Origin: JAWQFO01 sp033436665
GTDB lineage: Bacteria > Pseudomonadota > Alphaproteobacteria > Rhodobacterales > Rhodobacteraceae
Direction of reading: 5' to 3'
Assembly: GCF_033436665.1 (NCBI RefSeq)
Contig: NZ_JAWQFO010000003.1
Location: 458,099-522,098 of the forward strand
Length of the DNA: 64,000 bases
A program made the position numbers and the translations under genes. The notes beneath the pieces are model-generated. The model ran no database searches, was not told the DNA's origin, and saw only the letters and a list, made by a program, of their open reading frames with translations. This document shows, piece after piece, positions 53,902 to 61,761 of this stretch; the first letter of the stretch is position 1, and the number at the start of each line of letters is the position of its first letter.

Positions 53902-54912
53902 CTAGGCCGCTTCGGGCCAGAGACGGTTCTGGGCAGCATCGAAGAAGAATGCCTCGGCGTCGTCGAAGTCGAGCCCGACCGTCGCGCCGACCGGCGTGTT
54001 ATCCTGCCCGAACAGGCGCACCGTCAGCATCTCGCCCTGCTCGGACCGGACCAGCAGGTTGGTGTCGCCTCCGAGGCGTTCGACATGCGTGACCTCGCCG
54101 CGAATGCGTCCGTCCGGGGCAAGGCTCAGGTGCTCGGGGCGAATCCCCAGGGTCTGGTCGCCCGGCACGTCCGGCACCGACCGGTCGAGGAAGTTCATCG
54201 AGGGTGAGCCGAGGAAGCTTGCGACGAAGCGATTGGCGGGGTTGTTGTAGAGCTCCATCGGGCTTCCGACCTGCTCGATACGCCCGTCGCGCAGCACCAC
54301 GATGCGGTCCGCGAGCGTCATCGCCTCGATCTGGTCATGCGTGACGTAGATCATCGAGGCCGAGAGCGAGCGGTGCAGCGCGGCGATCTCGACGCGCGTG
54401 TTCATGCGCAGCGCGGCATCGAGGTTCGACAGCGGTTCGTCGAAGAGGAACAGCTTCGGATCGCGCACGATGGCCCGCCCGATGGCGACGCGCTGGCGTT
54501 GCCCGCCGGACAGCTCGGCGGGCCGACGCGACAGGTAGTCGTCGAGCGACAACATCCGGCTGGCCTTGCCGACCTGCTCCTGAATCATCGCCTTCGGCTG
54601 GCCTTCCTGCTTGAGCCCGAGCCCCATGTTGTCCCTGACGTTGAGATGCGGATAAAGCGCGTAGGACTGGAAGACCATCGCGATGCCGCGCTTGGCCGGC
54701 GGCACGCTGTTGACCACGTCGCCGCCGATGCTGATCGTCCCGCTCGAGGCGTCCTCGAGCCCCGCGATCACACGCAATAGCGTGGATTTCCCGCAGCCCG
54801 ACGGCCCCACGAAAACGACGAACTCGCCGTCCTCGACCGTCAGATTGATGTCCTTGAGCACGTGGACCTGCCCGAAGGACTTGTTGACGTTCTCGAGCTT
54901 CAACGCGGTCAT
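53902..54912 (-). CDS. ABC transporter ATP-binding protein (UgpC/MalK type), amino-sugar importer
   Basis: 336 residues. Walker A GPSGCGKSTL, signature LSGGQRQRVAIGRAI, Walker B LFLFDEPLSNLDAAL, and a C-terminal TOBE-like domain from about residue 235. The start overlaps the stop of the oxidoreductase gene (ATGA). It is the last gene of the left arm of the amino-sugar locus. Confidence 0.92.
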   Translation of the reverse strand: MTALKLENVNKSFGQVHVLKDINLTVEDGEFVVFVGPSGCGKSTLLRVIAGLEDASSGTISIGGDVVNSVPPAKRGIAMVFQSYALYPHLNVRDNMGLGLKQEGQPKAMIQEQVGKASRMLSLDDYLSRRPAELSGGQRQRVAIGRAIVRDPKLFLFDEPLSNLDAALRMNTRVEIAALHRSLSASMIYVTHDQIEAMTLADRIVVLRDGRIEQVGSPMELYNNPANRFVASFLGSPSMNFLDRSVPDVPGDQTLGIRPEHLSLAPDGRIRGEVTHVERLGGDTNLLVRSEQGEMLTVRLFGQDNTPVGATVGLDFDDAEAFFFDAAQNRLWPEAA

Positions 54913-55937
54913 GCGGTTTCCCCCAGGGTTACGGTTTGGCCGGTCCGGATGCTTTCGTCGGCGGCAAGGCAGATGCGCAGCGACTGCAGCGCATCCTGCA
55001 TGTGACGCGAAAGATCGCTGTCGGTCAGGATCGCGTCGACCATCCACGCCTGCTCGGCGTCGCAGAGCGCCTGGTGGCCGGGTTCGTCTGGCAGATCGAT
55101 GACCTCGTCGTTGCTCGGCCGGTGCACGATCAGGCTGCCGACCCGCGTATGCCCGTCGACGTCGTCACTGTCGCCCTTGTCCGGGTCCGAGATCGACACC
55201 GCGCCGTTGGGCGATACCACGTCCTTCACGAAGAACGCAGTCTCGGACATCATCGGGCCCCAGCCCGCCTCGTACCAGCCGACCGAACCGTCGTCGAAGA
55301 CCACCTGGAACTGCCCGTAGTTGTACATCTCGGGCGGGATCTCGTCGGACAGGCGCAGGCCCATCCCGTTCACACGCACCGGTTTCGCGTCGGTGATCTG
55401 GCACATCACGTCGACATAGTGAACGCCGCAGTCGACGATGGGCGAGGTGGTCTGCATCAGCGCCTTGTGGGTTTCCCAGGTGGGGCCGTCCGACTGCTGG
55501 TTGAGGTTTAACCGGAACACGTAGGGCCCGCCAAGGCCACGCGCCTCGGTGATCAGGCGCTGCCAGCTCGGGTGGTGCCGCAGGATGTAACCGACGCCGA
55601 GCTTGCGGTTCAGACGCCGGGCGGTCTCGACGACGCGCTCGGCATCGGCGACGGTTCCGGCCAGCGGTTTTTCGACGAAGACATGCGCGCCCGCCTCCAT
55701 CGCGGCCACGGCATAGTCGGCGTGGCTGTCGGTGTAGGTGGCGATCACGACCAGATCGGGGTCCGTCTCGGCCAGTGCCGCGTGGAACTCCGGGAAGCGC
55801 CGGTAGCCGCGCAGCGCCTCCGGCAGATCGACCTCGGATCGGTTCACCAATCCGGCGATCTCGGCGTCGGGATGGTGATGCAGGGCCAGCGCATGGCTGC
55901 GCCCCATGTTGCCGAGACCGGCGACGAGAACCTTCAT
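54909..55937 (-). CDS. Gfo/Idh/MocA-family oxidoreductase in amino-sugar operon
   Basis: 342 residues with an N-terminal Rossmann fold (VLVAGLGNMGRSHAL), EKP motif (VFVEKPLAGT) near residue 94, and a C-terminal domain with the DCGVHYVDVM segment holding likely catalytic Asp and His. It is coupled by ATGA to both its neighbours, so it belongs to the importer operon. The known GlcNAc/MurNAc pathway has no step needing it. It may process a modified or glycosylated amino sugar, for instance redox-assisted glycoside cleavage or epimerisation. That is inference. Confidence 0.85.
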   Translation of the reverse strand: MKVLVAGLGNMGRSHALALHHHPDAEIAGLVNRSEVDLPEALRGYRRFPEFHAALAETDPDLVVIATYTDSHADYAVAAMEAGAHVFVEKPLAGTVADAERVVETARRLNRKLGVGYILRHHPSWQRLITEARGLGGPYVFRLNLNQQSDGPTWETHKALMQTTSPIVDCGVHYVDVMCQITDAKPVRVNGMGLRLSDEIPPEMYNYGQFQVVFDDGSVGWYEAGWGPMMSETAFFVKDVVSPNGAVSISDPDKGDSDDVDGHTRVGSLIVHRPSNDEVIDLPDEPGHQALCDAEQAWMVDAILTDSDLSRHMQDALQSLRICLAADESIRTGQTVTLGETA

Positions 55938-56773
55938 TTGACCGCTCCGGAAGTGATGCCGCGGATCAGCTGCCGCGAGAAAATGACATAAAGGACCATC
56001 ACCGGCAGGATCGCCATCGACAGCGCCGAGAGCACGGCGTTCCAGTCGGTCACGAATTGCCCGATGAAGACCTGGCTGCCGAGGGTCAGTGTCTTGACCT
56101 CTTCTGCCGGTGCCAGGATCAGCGGGAACCACAGGTCGTTCCAGATCGGGATCATGTTGAAAACCGCCACCGTCGCCATCGCCGGGCGCACCAGCGGCAG
56201 GACGAGCCGGAAGAAGATCGCGTATTCGGACAGCCCGTCGATGCGCCCGGCGTTCTTCAGATCGTCCGAGACGCCGCGCATGAATTCAGACAGGATGAAG
56301 ACCGCGAGCGGCAGGCCCTGTGCGGTATAGACCAGGATCAGCGCCCAGAGCGTGTTCACGAGGCCGGTCGAGACCATCATCTCGAGAATGGCGACCGTGC
56401 CGATGCGGATCGGGATCATGATCCCGAGTGCCAGGTAGAGGCCCATCAGCGTGTTGCCCGGAAACGGGTATTCGGCCAGTGCGAAGGCGGCCATGGCGCC
56501 GAAGAGCAGGATGAAGAACAGCGAGACCACCGTGACGATCATCGAGTTCTGGAAGTAGAGGAAGAAGTCCCCCTGCCGCATCACGGTCTCGTAGCCTATC
56601 AGGCTGAAGGTCTCGGCGTCGGGCAGGGCGAGCGGCTCGCGGAAGATCGCCTTGCGGGTCTTGAAGCTGTTGACGAGGATCACGAACACCGGAAACAGCG
56701 CGATGATCGTGTAAAGGATCAGGATCGCGTGGGCCGCGAGGGTGTTGCCGGTGCTGCGTCGAGCCTTGTTCAT
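55934..56773 (-). CDS. ABC transporter permease, MalG type
   Basis: 279 residues with six membrane segments and the EAA motif GRIDGLSEYAIFFRLVLPLV near residue 185. The start at 56773 follows GAGGATG; a GTG two codons upstream is possible. The stop overlaps the oxidoreductase start. It is the second channel subunit of the amino-sugar importer. Confidence 0.9.
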   Translation of the reverse strand: MNKARRSTGNTLAAHAILILYTIIALFPVFVILVNSFKTRKAIFREPLALPDAETFSLIGYETVMRQGDFFLYFQNSMIVTVVSLFFILLFGAMAAFALAEYPFPGNTLMGLYLALGIMIPIRIGTVAILEMMVSTGLVNTLWALILVYTAQGLPLAVFILSEFMRGVSDDLKNAGRIDGLSEYAIFFRLVLPLVRPAMATVAVFNMIPIWNDLWFPLILAPAEEVKTLTLGSQVFIGQFVTDWNAVLSALSMAILPVMVLYVIFSRQLIRGITSGAVK

Positions 56774-56783
56774 CGCCACATCC

Positions 56784-57710
56784 TCAGAATTGGTAGTTGC
56801 GCAGGCGGCGCTGGATGCCGAAGAGGTAGATGCAGACCCCGATCAGGATGATCCCGAACATCGCGCTCGCAATGGCCGATCCCATGTGCGGATCGCCGAG
56901 CTGTAGCTGGAAGCCGAAGAAGGTCCGGTAAAGAAAGGTGCCGAGAATATCGGTCGAGAAATCCGGGCCCGCCAGCGCGCCCTGCGCCGCGTAGATCAGA
57001 TCGAACGCATTGAAGTTCGCCACGAAGGTCAGGATCGAGATGATGCCGATCGAGGGCAGGATCAACGGCAGCTTGATCTTCCAGAAGGCGGCCATGCCGG
57101 TGATGCCGTCGCATTCCCCGGCTTCGAGGATCTCGTCCGGGATCGACAGCAGGGCCGCGTAGATCAGCATCATCGGGATACCGACGAACTGCCAGACCGA
57201 CACGAGGCTGAGCGTCGTCAGCGCGTATTCCTCTTTCCCGAGCCAGGGCGCGTAGAGCGATTTCAGCCCCACGGCATCGAGCAGTCCCGGCGCGATGCCC
57301 CAGATCGGCGAGAGGATCAGCTTCCATGCGAAGCCCACGATCACAAAGCTGAGAATCGTCGGGATGAAGATGGCCGAGCGATAGAGTGCCGCGAACCGCA
57401 GCCGCGGCGAGGACAGGATCGCGGCCAGCGCGATGCCGACGGGGTTCTGCACCAGCATGTGGATCAGGAAGAACCAGGCGTTGTTGCGCAGCGCGTTCCA
57501 GAACTGATCGGACCAGATCGCGTTGCCGAAAAGGGTGCGGAAGTTGTCGAGCCCGACGAAGACGCGGCTCTGGTCGACCTCGGCGAAGAAGGAAAGGCGC
57601 AGCGTGTTGAACAGCGGATAGATCATCACCGCGGTGTAGACGATCACGGCCGGGGCCAGGAAAACGGCGATGTGCCAGCGTCGTTTCGGCGATGTGTCGG
57701 GGCTTGCCAT
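56784..57710 (-). CDS. ABC transporter permease, MalF type
   Basis: 308 residues with six membrane segments and the EAA motif GECDGITGMAAFWKIKLPLI near residue 215. It is separated from the binding-protein gene by 67 bases that contain a perfect hairpin. Together with the MalG-type subunit it forms a CUT1 sugar channel. Confidence 0.9.
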   Translation of the reverse strand: MASPDTSPKRRWHIAVFLAPAVIVYTAVMIYPLFNTLRLSFFAEVDQSRVFVGLDNFRTLFGNAIWSDQFWNALRNNAWFFLIHMLVQNPVGIALAAILSSPRLRFAALYRSAIFIPTILSFVIVGFAWKLILSPIWGIAPGLLDAVGLKSLYAPWLGKEEYALTTLSLVSVWQFVGIPMMLIYAALLSIPDEILEAGECDGITGMAAFWKIKLPLILPSIGIISILTFVANFNAFDLIYAAQGALAGPDFSTDILGTFLYRTFFGFQLQLGDPHMGSAIASAMFGIILIGVCIYLFGIQRRLRNYQF

Positions 57711-57742
57711 CTCGCTGCTCCCTCAACGGGGGAAAGGGGGAC

Positions 57743-57765
57743 GACCGGGCGCTGTGCGCCCGGTC
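57743..57765 (-). other. Intercistronic hairpin between binding protein and permease
   Basis: GACCGGGCGC and GCGCCCGGTC form a perfect 10-bp stem around TGT, 12 bases after the binding-protein stop on the minus strand. It mirrors the hairpin at 43444-43469 in the other sugar ABC operon. Confidence 0.7.
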
Positions 57766-57777
57766 TGAAGGGGCCGC

Positions 57778-59034
57778 TTACTGCTGCGGCTCGTACCAGG
57801 TGGCGAGGCCGTCCTGCAGGCGCTGGCCGGCTTCCTCGGGCGACTCGTCGCCCTTGATCACCGCGGCCGAGGCATTCCACGTCTCGTTCTCGAGGTTCGG
57901 CGTGCCGCGCGACAGGACCTGGTAGGTCGACCGGATCGTGCTTTCGCACTCGTCGCGCCACGAGATGAACTCCTGCGCCAGCGGATCCTCGAGTTCGACC
58001 GGTGCGTCGGAGAGCGGGAAGAAGCCCGGCAACTCGTTGGCGAAGATCGTCGCGAATTCCGAAGAGGCGACCCAGTTCAGGAAGGTCTTGGCCGCTTCGG
58101 GATTGTCGGTTGCCGCGTTCATGCCGATGCCGATGTCGGTGTGGTCCGAAATGTAGCAGGTGTCGCCAGCGTTCGGGACCGGCGGGTAGAAGGCGCCCAT
58201 CTCGAAATCGGCCAGACCGTTGAAGCCGGCGATTTCCCAGCTGCCCGCCGGGTAGACGGCAGCCCGGCCGAGCGTGAAGATGTTCTGGCTGTCGGGGTAG
58301 GTCTGGGCCTCGTAGCCGTCGCCCATGTAATCGCCCCATTTGGCGAGCTGGCGATAGGGCGCGACCCAGGCGTCGTCGGTCAGTTTCTGGTCGCCCGACA
58401 TCAGCGCCTTGCGGCCTTCCTCGCCCTTCCAGTAGTTCGGGCCGATGTTCTGGTAGCCCATGGTGGCGGCTTCCCACTGGTCGTTGGTGCCCATGGCCAT
58501 CGGCACGTAGCTGCCGTCTTCCTTGATCTTGTCGAGGGCTGCGAAGAATTCCGCTTCGGTCGTGGGCTCCTCGATGCCGAGCTCGTCGAAGGCGTCCTTG
58601 TTGTAGATGAAGCCGTGGATCACGCTGGCCATCGGCACGCAGAAGGTGGCGCTGCCGTCGTCCGTGCTCCAGCCCGACTTCGCCACGTCCGAGAAGTTCG
58701 CCATGCCTTCGAGATCGCTGAGGTCAGCAAGCTTGCCGGCCTCGAAAAGCGCTAGGGAGGCGTCGAAGGGGCGGCAGGTGATCAGGTCGCCTGCGCTGCC
58801 CGCGTCGAGCTTGGAGTTCAGGATCGCGTTGTACTCAGCCGGAGCGGATGGCGTAAACTTGACCTTGATATCAGGGTGCTGCGCCTCGAAGGCTGGAATG
58901 ATCTTGTCCTGCCAGATCGACAGGTCGTCGTTGCGCCAGCTTTCGATGATCAGTTCCGCTTCCTGTGCCTGCGCGGCGGCTGCGCCAAGCAGCGAGGTCG
59001 CAAGCAGGACGTGTCTCAGGGACTTGGCTTTCAT
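57778..59034 (-). CDS. ABC transporter substrate-binding protein, probable amino-sugar binding
   Basis: 418 residues. A signal peptide (LLGAAAAQAQ, cleavage near residue 23) precedes a family 1 solute-binding fold (IIESWRNDDLSIWQDKIIPAFEAQHPDIKVKF). The gene lies 23 bases after murQ and is followed by the hairpin and permeases. Context implies that it binds GlcNAc, MurNAc or a disaccharide or muropeptide sugar; the sequence alone does not show which. Confidence 0.88.
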   Translation of the reverse strand: MKAKSLRHVLLATSLLGAAAAQAQEAELIIESWRNDDLSIWQDKIIPAFEAQHPDIKVKFTPSAPAEYNAILNSKLDAGSAGDLITCRPFDASLALFEAGKLADLSDLEGMANFSDVAKSGWSTDDGSATFCVPMASVIHGFIYNKDAFDELGIEEPTTEAEFFAALDKIKEDGSYVPMAMGTNDQWEAATMGYQNIGPNYWKGEEGRKALMSGDQKLTDDAWVAPYRQLAKWGDYMGDGYEAQTYPDSQNIFTLGRAAVYPAGSWEIAGFNGLADFEMGAFYPPVPNAGDTCYISDHTDIGIGMNAATDNPEAAKTFLNWVASSEFATIFANELPGFFPLSDAPVELEDPLAQEFISWRDECESTIRSTYQVLSRGTPNLENETWNASAAVIKGDESPEEAGQRLQDGLATWYEPQQ

Positions 59035-59057
59035 TTTTTCACTCCCGTTGTTGAAAG

Positions 59058-59957
59058 TCAGTTCGTGGTCTTGTCGTTCGCGCGGAGCGCCGCAAGACAG
59101 TCGCGCAGACGCCCTCCGGTCTCTGCGAGCAGTCGTTCGGCCGCTTCAGGGCTCGCCCCCGAGGCAAGCAATACGGCGCGCTTGGTATCGTTGCGTGCGT
59201 CGGACAGAGCGTTGCTCGCCGCGTCCTCTGACACGCCGGCGATCCGTTGTACGATGCCGGATGCACGCTGGCGCAGCTTGGCATTGTCCGCGACAAGGTT
59301 GACCATCATCCCGTCGTGGACGTGGCCCAGCAAAATTCCGGCCTGGGTCGAGATCATGTTGAGCGCGATCTTCTGGGCGGTTCCCGCACCAAGGCGTGTC
59401 GAGCCGCCGATCACTTCCGGCGCGGTTGGTATGGAAATCGCGATATCGGCGAGGTCGAGCATTGGCGCGCGGGCCACATTTGCAATGGCGATCACCTTGG
59501 CTTTTTTTGCACGCGCGGACTCGGCGAAGGCGCAGGCAAAGGGCGTGGTGCCGCTGGCGCTGAGAACCAGTGCCACGTCGCCCGGCTTCATCCCGCTGGC
59601 GGCGTCCCGGGCTTCATCGGTGCCGTCCTCGGTATCGCCGGGCATCCGGGCGTCGACCGGCACGCCGCCCGCCATTGCGATCCGCACCTGCTTAGACGGG
59701 ATGCCGAAGGTTCCGGCAAGCTCGCTTGCATCCGAAAGCGCCATAAGCCCGGAACTTCCGGCAGCGGCATAATGCAGGCGGCGCCCAGCGGCGACCGCGG
59801 CCGCCACGGCGTCTGCTGCGTGGTCGATCTCGGCTATGGCCCCGGCAACACAGCGCGCGGCGGCAACTTGCGAGTCCAGCATGCGCCGCAGCGCCTCTGT
59901 GCGAGGCAGGTCGTCGAGTGGCCGGTTTTCTTCCGCGCTCGGCGTGGTCGGTTGCAT
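59058..59957 (-). CDS. murQ: N-acetylmuramic acid 6-phosphate etherase
   Basis: 299 residues, close to E. coli MurQ (298). The SIS-type fold is evident, with GSSGLMALSDASEL (Glu in DASE) and a Glu in GDTEDGTDE matching the two catalytic acids described for MurQ. STRLGAGTAQKIALNMIST is the family's phosphosugar-binding end. It cleaves the lactyl ether of MurNAc-6-phosphate to GlcNAc-6-phosphate and D-lactate. It is the first gene of the left arm, with a good promoter and a GAGGATT ribosome binding site. The ATG at 59957 is chosen over an upstream open frame. Confidence 0.94.
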   Translation of the reverse strand: MQPTTPSAEENRPLDDLPRTEALRRMLDSQVAAARCVAGAIAEIDHAADAVAAAVAAGRRLHYAAAGSSGLMALSDASELAGTFGIPSKQVRIAMAGGVPVDARMPGDTEDGTDEARDAASGMKPGDVALVLSASGTTPFACAFAESARAKKAKVIAIANVARAPMLDLADIAISIPTAPEVIGGSTRLGAGTAQKIALNMISTQAGILLGHVHDGMMVNLVADNAKLRQRASGIVQRIAGVSEDAASNALSDARNDTKRAVLLASGASPEAAERLLAETGGRLRDCLAALRANDKTTN

Positions 59958-59975
59958 TGCGAATCCTCGATTTCC

Positions 59976-60007
59976 GGTAATAATACCGAAGCAATACCTT
60001 TTGTCTA
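59976..60007 (-). promoter_or_regulatory. murQ promoter overlapped by GGTAT half-sites
   Basis: On the minus strand TAGACA (60007-60002) and TATTAT (59985-59980) are 16 bases apart, a good sigma-70-type promoter. GGTATTGC (59998-59991) lies in the spacer and GGTATTATTACC (59987-59976) covers the -10. The same half-sites occur at the divergent promoter, so a common repressor is likely, most simply the UTRA regulator encoded at 61001. Confidence 0.65.
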
Positions 60008-60063
60008 CCATTTCCTTTGATCCACCTGAATACGGCTGTCGTGAGCGATGGATTTCAGATTTC

Positions 60064-60113
60064 GGTACCTTTTTGGCCTATTAATTCGCAAAAAGGTATG
60101 ATATAGGTATTGC
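60064..60113 (+). promoter_or_regulatory. nagK-side promoter with GGTAT half-sites and very short leader
   Basis: A TATGAT -10 (60097-60102) with TTGGCC (60073-60078) 18 bases upstream places the transcript start at about 60109, only a few bases before the ATG at 60114. GGTACC (60064-60069) and the direct repeat GGTATGATATAGGTATTGC (60095-60113) overlap it. No ribosome binding site is visible, so the mRNA would be essentially leaderless. Confidence 0.55.
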
Positions 60114-61004
60114 ATGAGGTCATCGGCGCGCAGCATCATCCTTGGCGTTGACGGCGGCGGTTCAGGCTGCCGTGCGGCGGTTGCGGACGCGCGCGGGCAA
60201 GTGCTTGCGCAGGCCGAAGGCGGTCCGGCCAACGTCACGACAGACCTGGAACAAGCGGCGCGGAACGTGGTAGGCGCGATCCGCGCCGCGCTGTCATTGG
60301 CGGCTCTGGGTGACCACGTCCTGCGTGATGCCGTCGCGCATGTCGGTCTGGCCGGTGTCATGAGCCCCGACCAGGCTGCGTGCGTCGCGTCGTGTCTGCC
60401 GATTGCGCGCTGCACCGTCACCGATGACCGCCCGACATCGCTGGCCGGGGCGCTCGGAGCGGCGGACGGCGCTTTGGTCGCCATTGGTACCGGTACGTTC
60501 ATCGCCGCCCGCCGCGACGGAGTCGAAGCCGGGGTCGGCGGATGGGGCTTTCAGGTGTCCGACCAGGCCTCTGGCGGATGGCTCGGCCGCGGGCTGCTCG
60601 AGCACGTTCTTCTGTGCCACGACGGCATGGCTGGCCACACCGGTCTGACCAAGGACATCATGGCGCGTTTCGGCGATGCGCCAGGCGAGATCGTTGCCTT
60701 CGCGCGTAAGGCCGGGCCCGGCGATTACGCGGCGCTGGCGCCGGAGGTGATCGAGGCTGCAGAGACCGGAGACCCGGCCGGGATCATGCTGATGCGGCGC
60801 GGATCGCGTTACATAGACCGGGCGTTTCGGGTGATCGGCCTTGGCGGCGATGACGTGGTGTGCCTCGCCGGCGGTGTCGGTCCGCACTACCGCCCCTACA
60901 TGCGCCGTGCATTCGTCGATCGTCTCGTACCCCCGCTCGGTACCGCGCTCGACGGTGCCTTGCGTCTTGCGCGACAGGCGTATGAGACGCAGGAGGCCAC
61001 ATGA
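60114..61004 (+). CDS. N-acetylhexosamine kinase, BadF/BadG/BcrA/BcrD ATPase family (GlcNAc, perhaps also MurNAc)
   Basis: 296 residues of the ASKHA fold. The phosphate-1 motif is ILGVDGGGSGCRAAV, phosphate-2 VAIGTGTF, and the adenosine motif CLAGGVGP. This is the family of N-acetylglucosamine kinases; clostridial MurK, which phosphorylates both MurNAc and GlcNAc, belongs to it too. Because MurQ needs MurNAc-6-phosphate and no anhydro-MurNAc kinase or PTS is present here, this kinase probably serves both sugars. There is no Shine-Dalgarno sequence before the only plausible ATG. The stop overlaps the regulator start. Confidence 0.85.
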   Translation: MRSSARSIILGVDGGGSGCRAAVADARGQVLAQAEGGPANVTTDLEQAARNVVGAIRAALSLAALGDHVLRDAVAHVGLAGVMSPDQAACVASCLPIARCTVTDDRPTSLAGALGAADGALVAIGTGTFIAARRDGVEAGVGGWGFQVSDQASGGWLGRGLLEHVLLCHDGMAGHTGLTKDIMARFGDAPGEIVAFARKAGPGDYAALAPEVIEAAETGDPAGIMLMRRGSRYIDRAFRVIGLGGDDVVCLAGGVGPHYRPYMRRAFVDRLVPPLGTALDGALRLARQAYETQEAT

Positions 61005-61759
61005 CGGTCGCCGAGTTCCTCGATCCGTCGGACTGGTACCGGCCGGACGCCGGGCCGCGCTACGTCCAGCTGCGACAGCGCCTCAGCGAGGCCGTCGACA
61101 GGGGCATCCTGACACCGGGCAGCCCGCTCCCGCCCGAACGCGAGATCGCCAGCATCACCGATCTTTCGCGCGTGACGGTCCGCAAGGCGATCCAGTCGCT
61201 GGCCGACGACGGCCTGGTGGTGCAAAAGCAGGGGTCGGGGTCGTTCATCTCGTCGCGCCCGGCGCGGATCGAGCAGAAACTGTCGCGCCTGACATCGTTT
61301 TCCGAGGATATGGCGCGGCGCGGCAAGACATCGTCCTCGCGCTGGCTCGAGCGTGGGCTGTTCCTGCCATCGCCGGACGAGATTACCGCGCTGGGCCTGT
61401 CATCAGAGGACTCGGTCGCGCGCATCACCCGCCTGCGACTGGCCGACGGAGAGCCGATGGCAATCGAACGTGCCTCGCTGCCGACCGATATTCTGCCGAA
61501 CCCGCTTGCGGTCGAGACCTCGCTCTACGAAGTGCTGGAACGCGACGGGCGGCGGCCGGTCCGCGCCTTGCAGAAGATTTCCGCGATCAACATAGGCGAG
61601 GCCGATGCGGCGCTCCTCGCGGTCGCACCCGGTGCCGCCGGGCTACGGATCGAACGAACTTCCTATCTGGCCGAAGGCCCGATCGCCGAATTCACCCAAT
61701 CGCTTTACCGCGGCGACGCCTACAATTTCGTCGCCGAACTGAGACTTGCAAAGGAATGA
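61001..61759 (+). CDS. GntR-family regulator with UTRA domain, amino-sugar locus repressor
   Basis: 252 residues. An N-terminal winged helix-turn-helix (EREIASITDLSRVTVRKAIQSLADDGLVVQKQGSGSFI) is followed by a UTRA ligand domain, as in NagR/DasR/PhnF-type regulators, ending with YRGDAYNFVAELRL. The UTRA group senses small molecules such as GlcNAc-6-phosphate or glucosamine-6-phosphate. It lies inside the operon it probably controls, coupled by ATGA at both ends. The GGTAT half-sites in the divergent promoter region are the likely targets. Confidence 0.9.
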   Translation: MTVAEFLDPSDWYRPDAGPRYVQLRQRLSEAVDRGILTPGSPLPPEREIASITDLSRVTVRKAIQSLADDGLVVQKQGSGSFISSRPARIEQKLSRLTSFSEDMARRGKTSSSRWLERGLFLPSPDEITALGLSSEDSVARITRLRLADGEPMAIERASLPTDILPNPLAVETSLYEVLERDGRRPVRALQKISAINIGEADAALLAVAPGAAGLRIERTSYLAEGPIAEFTQSLYRGDAYNFVAELRLAKE

Positions 61760-61761
61760 CG

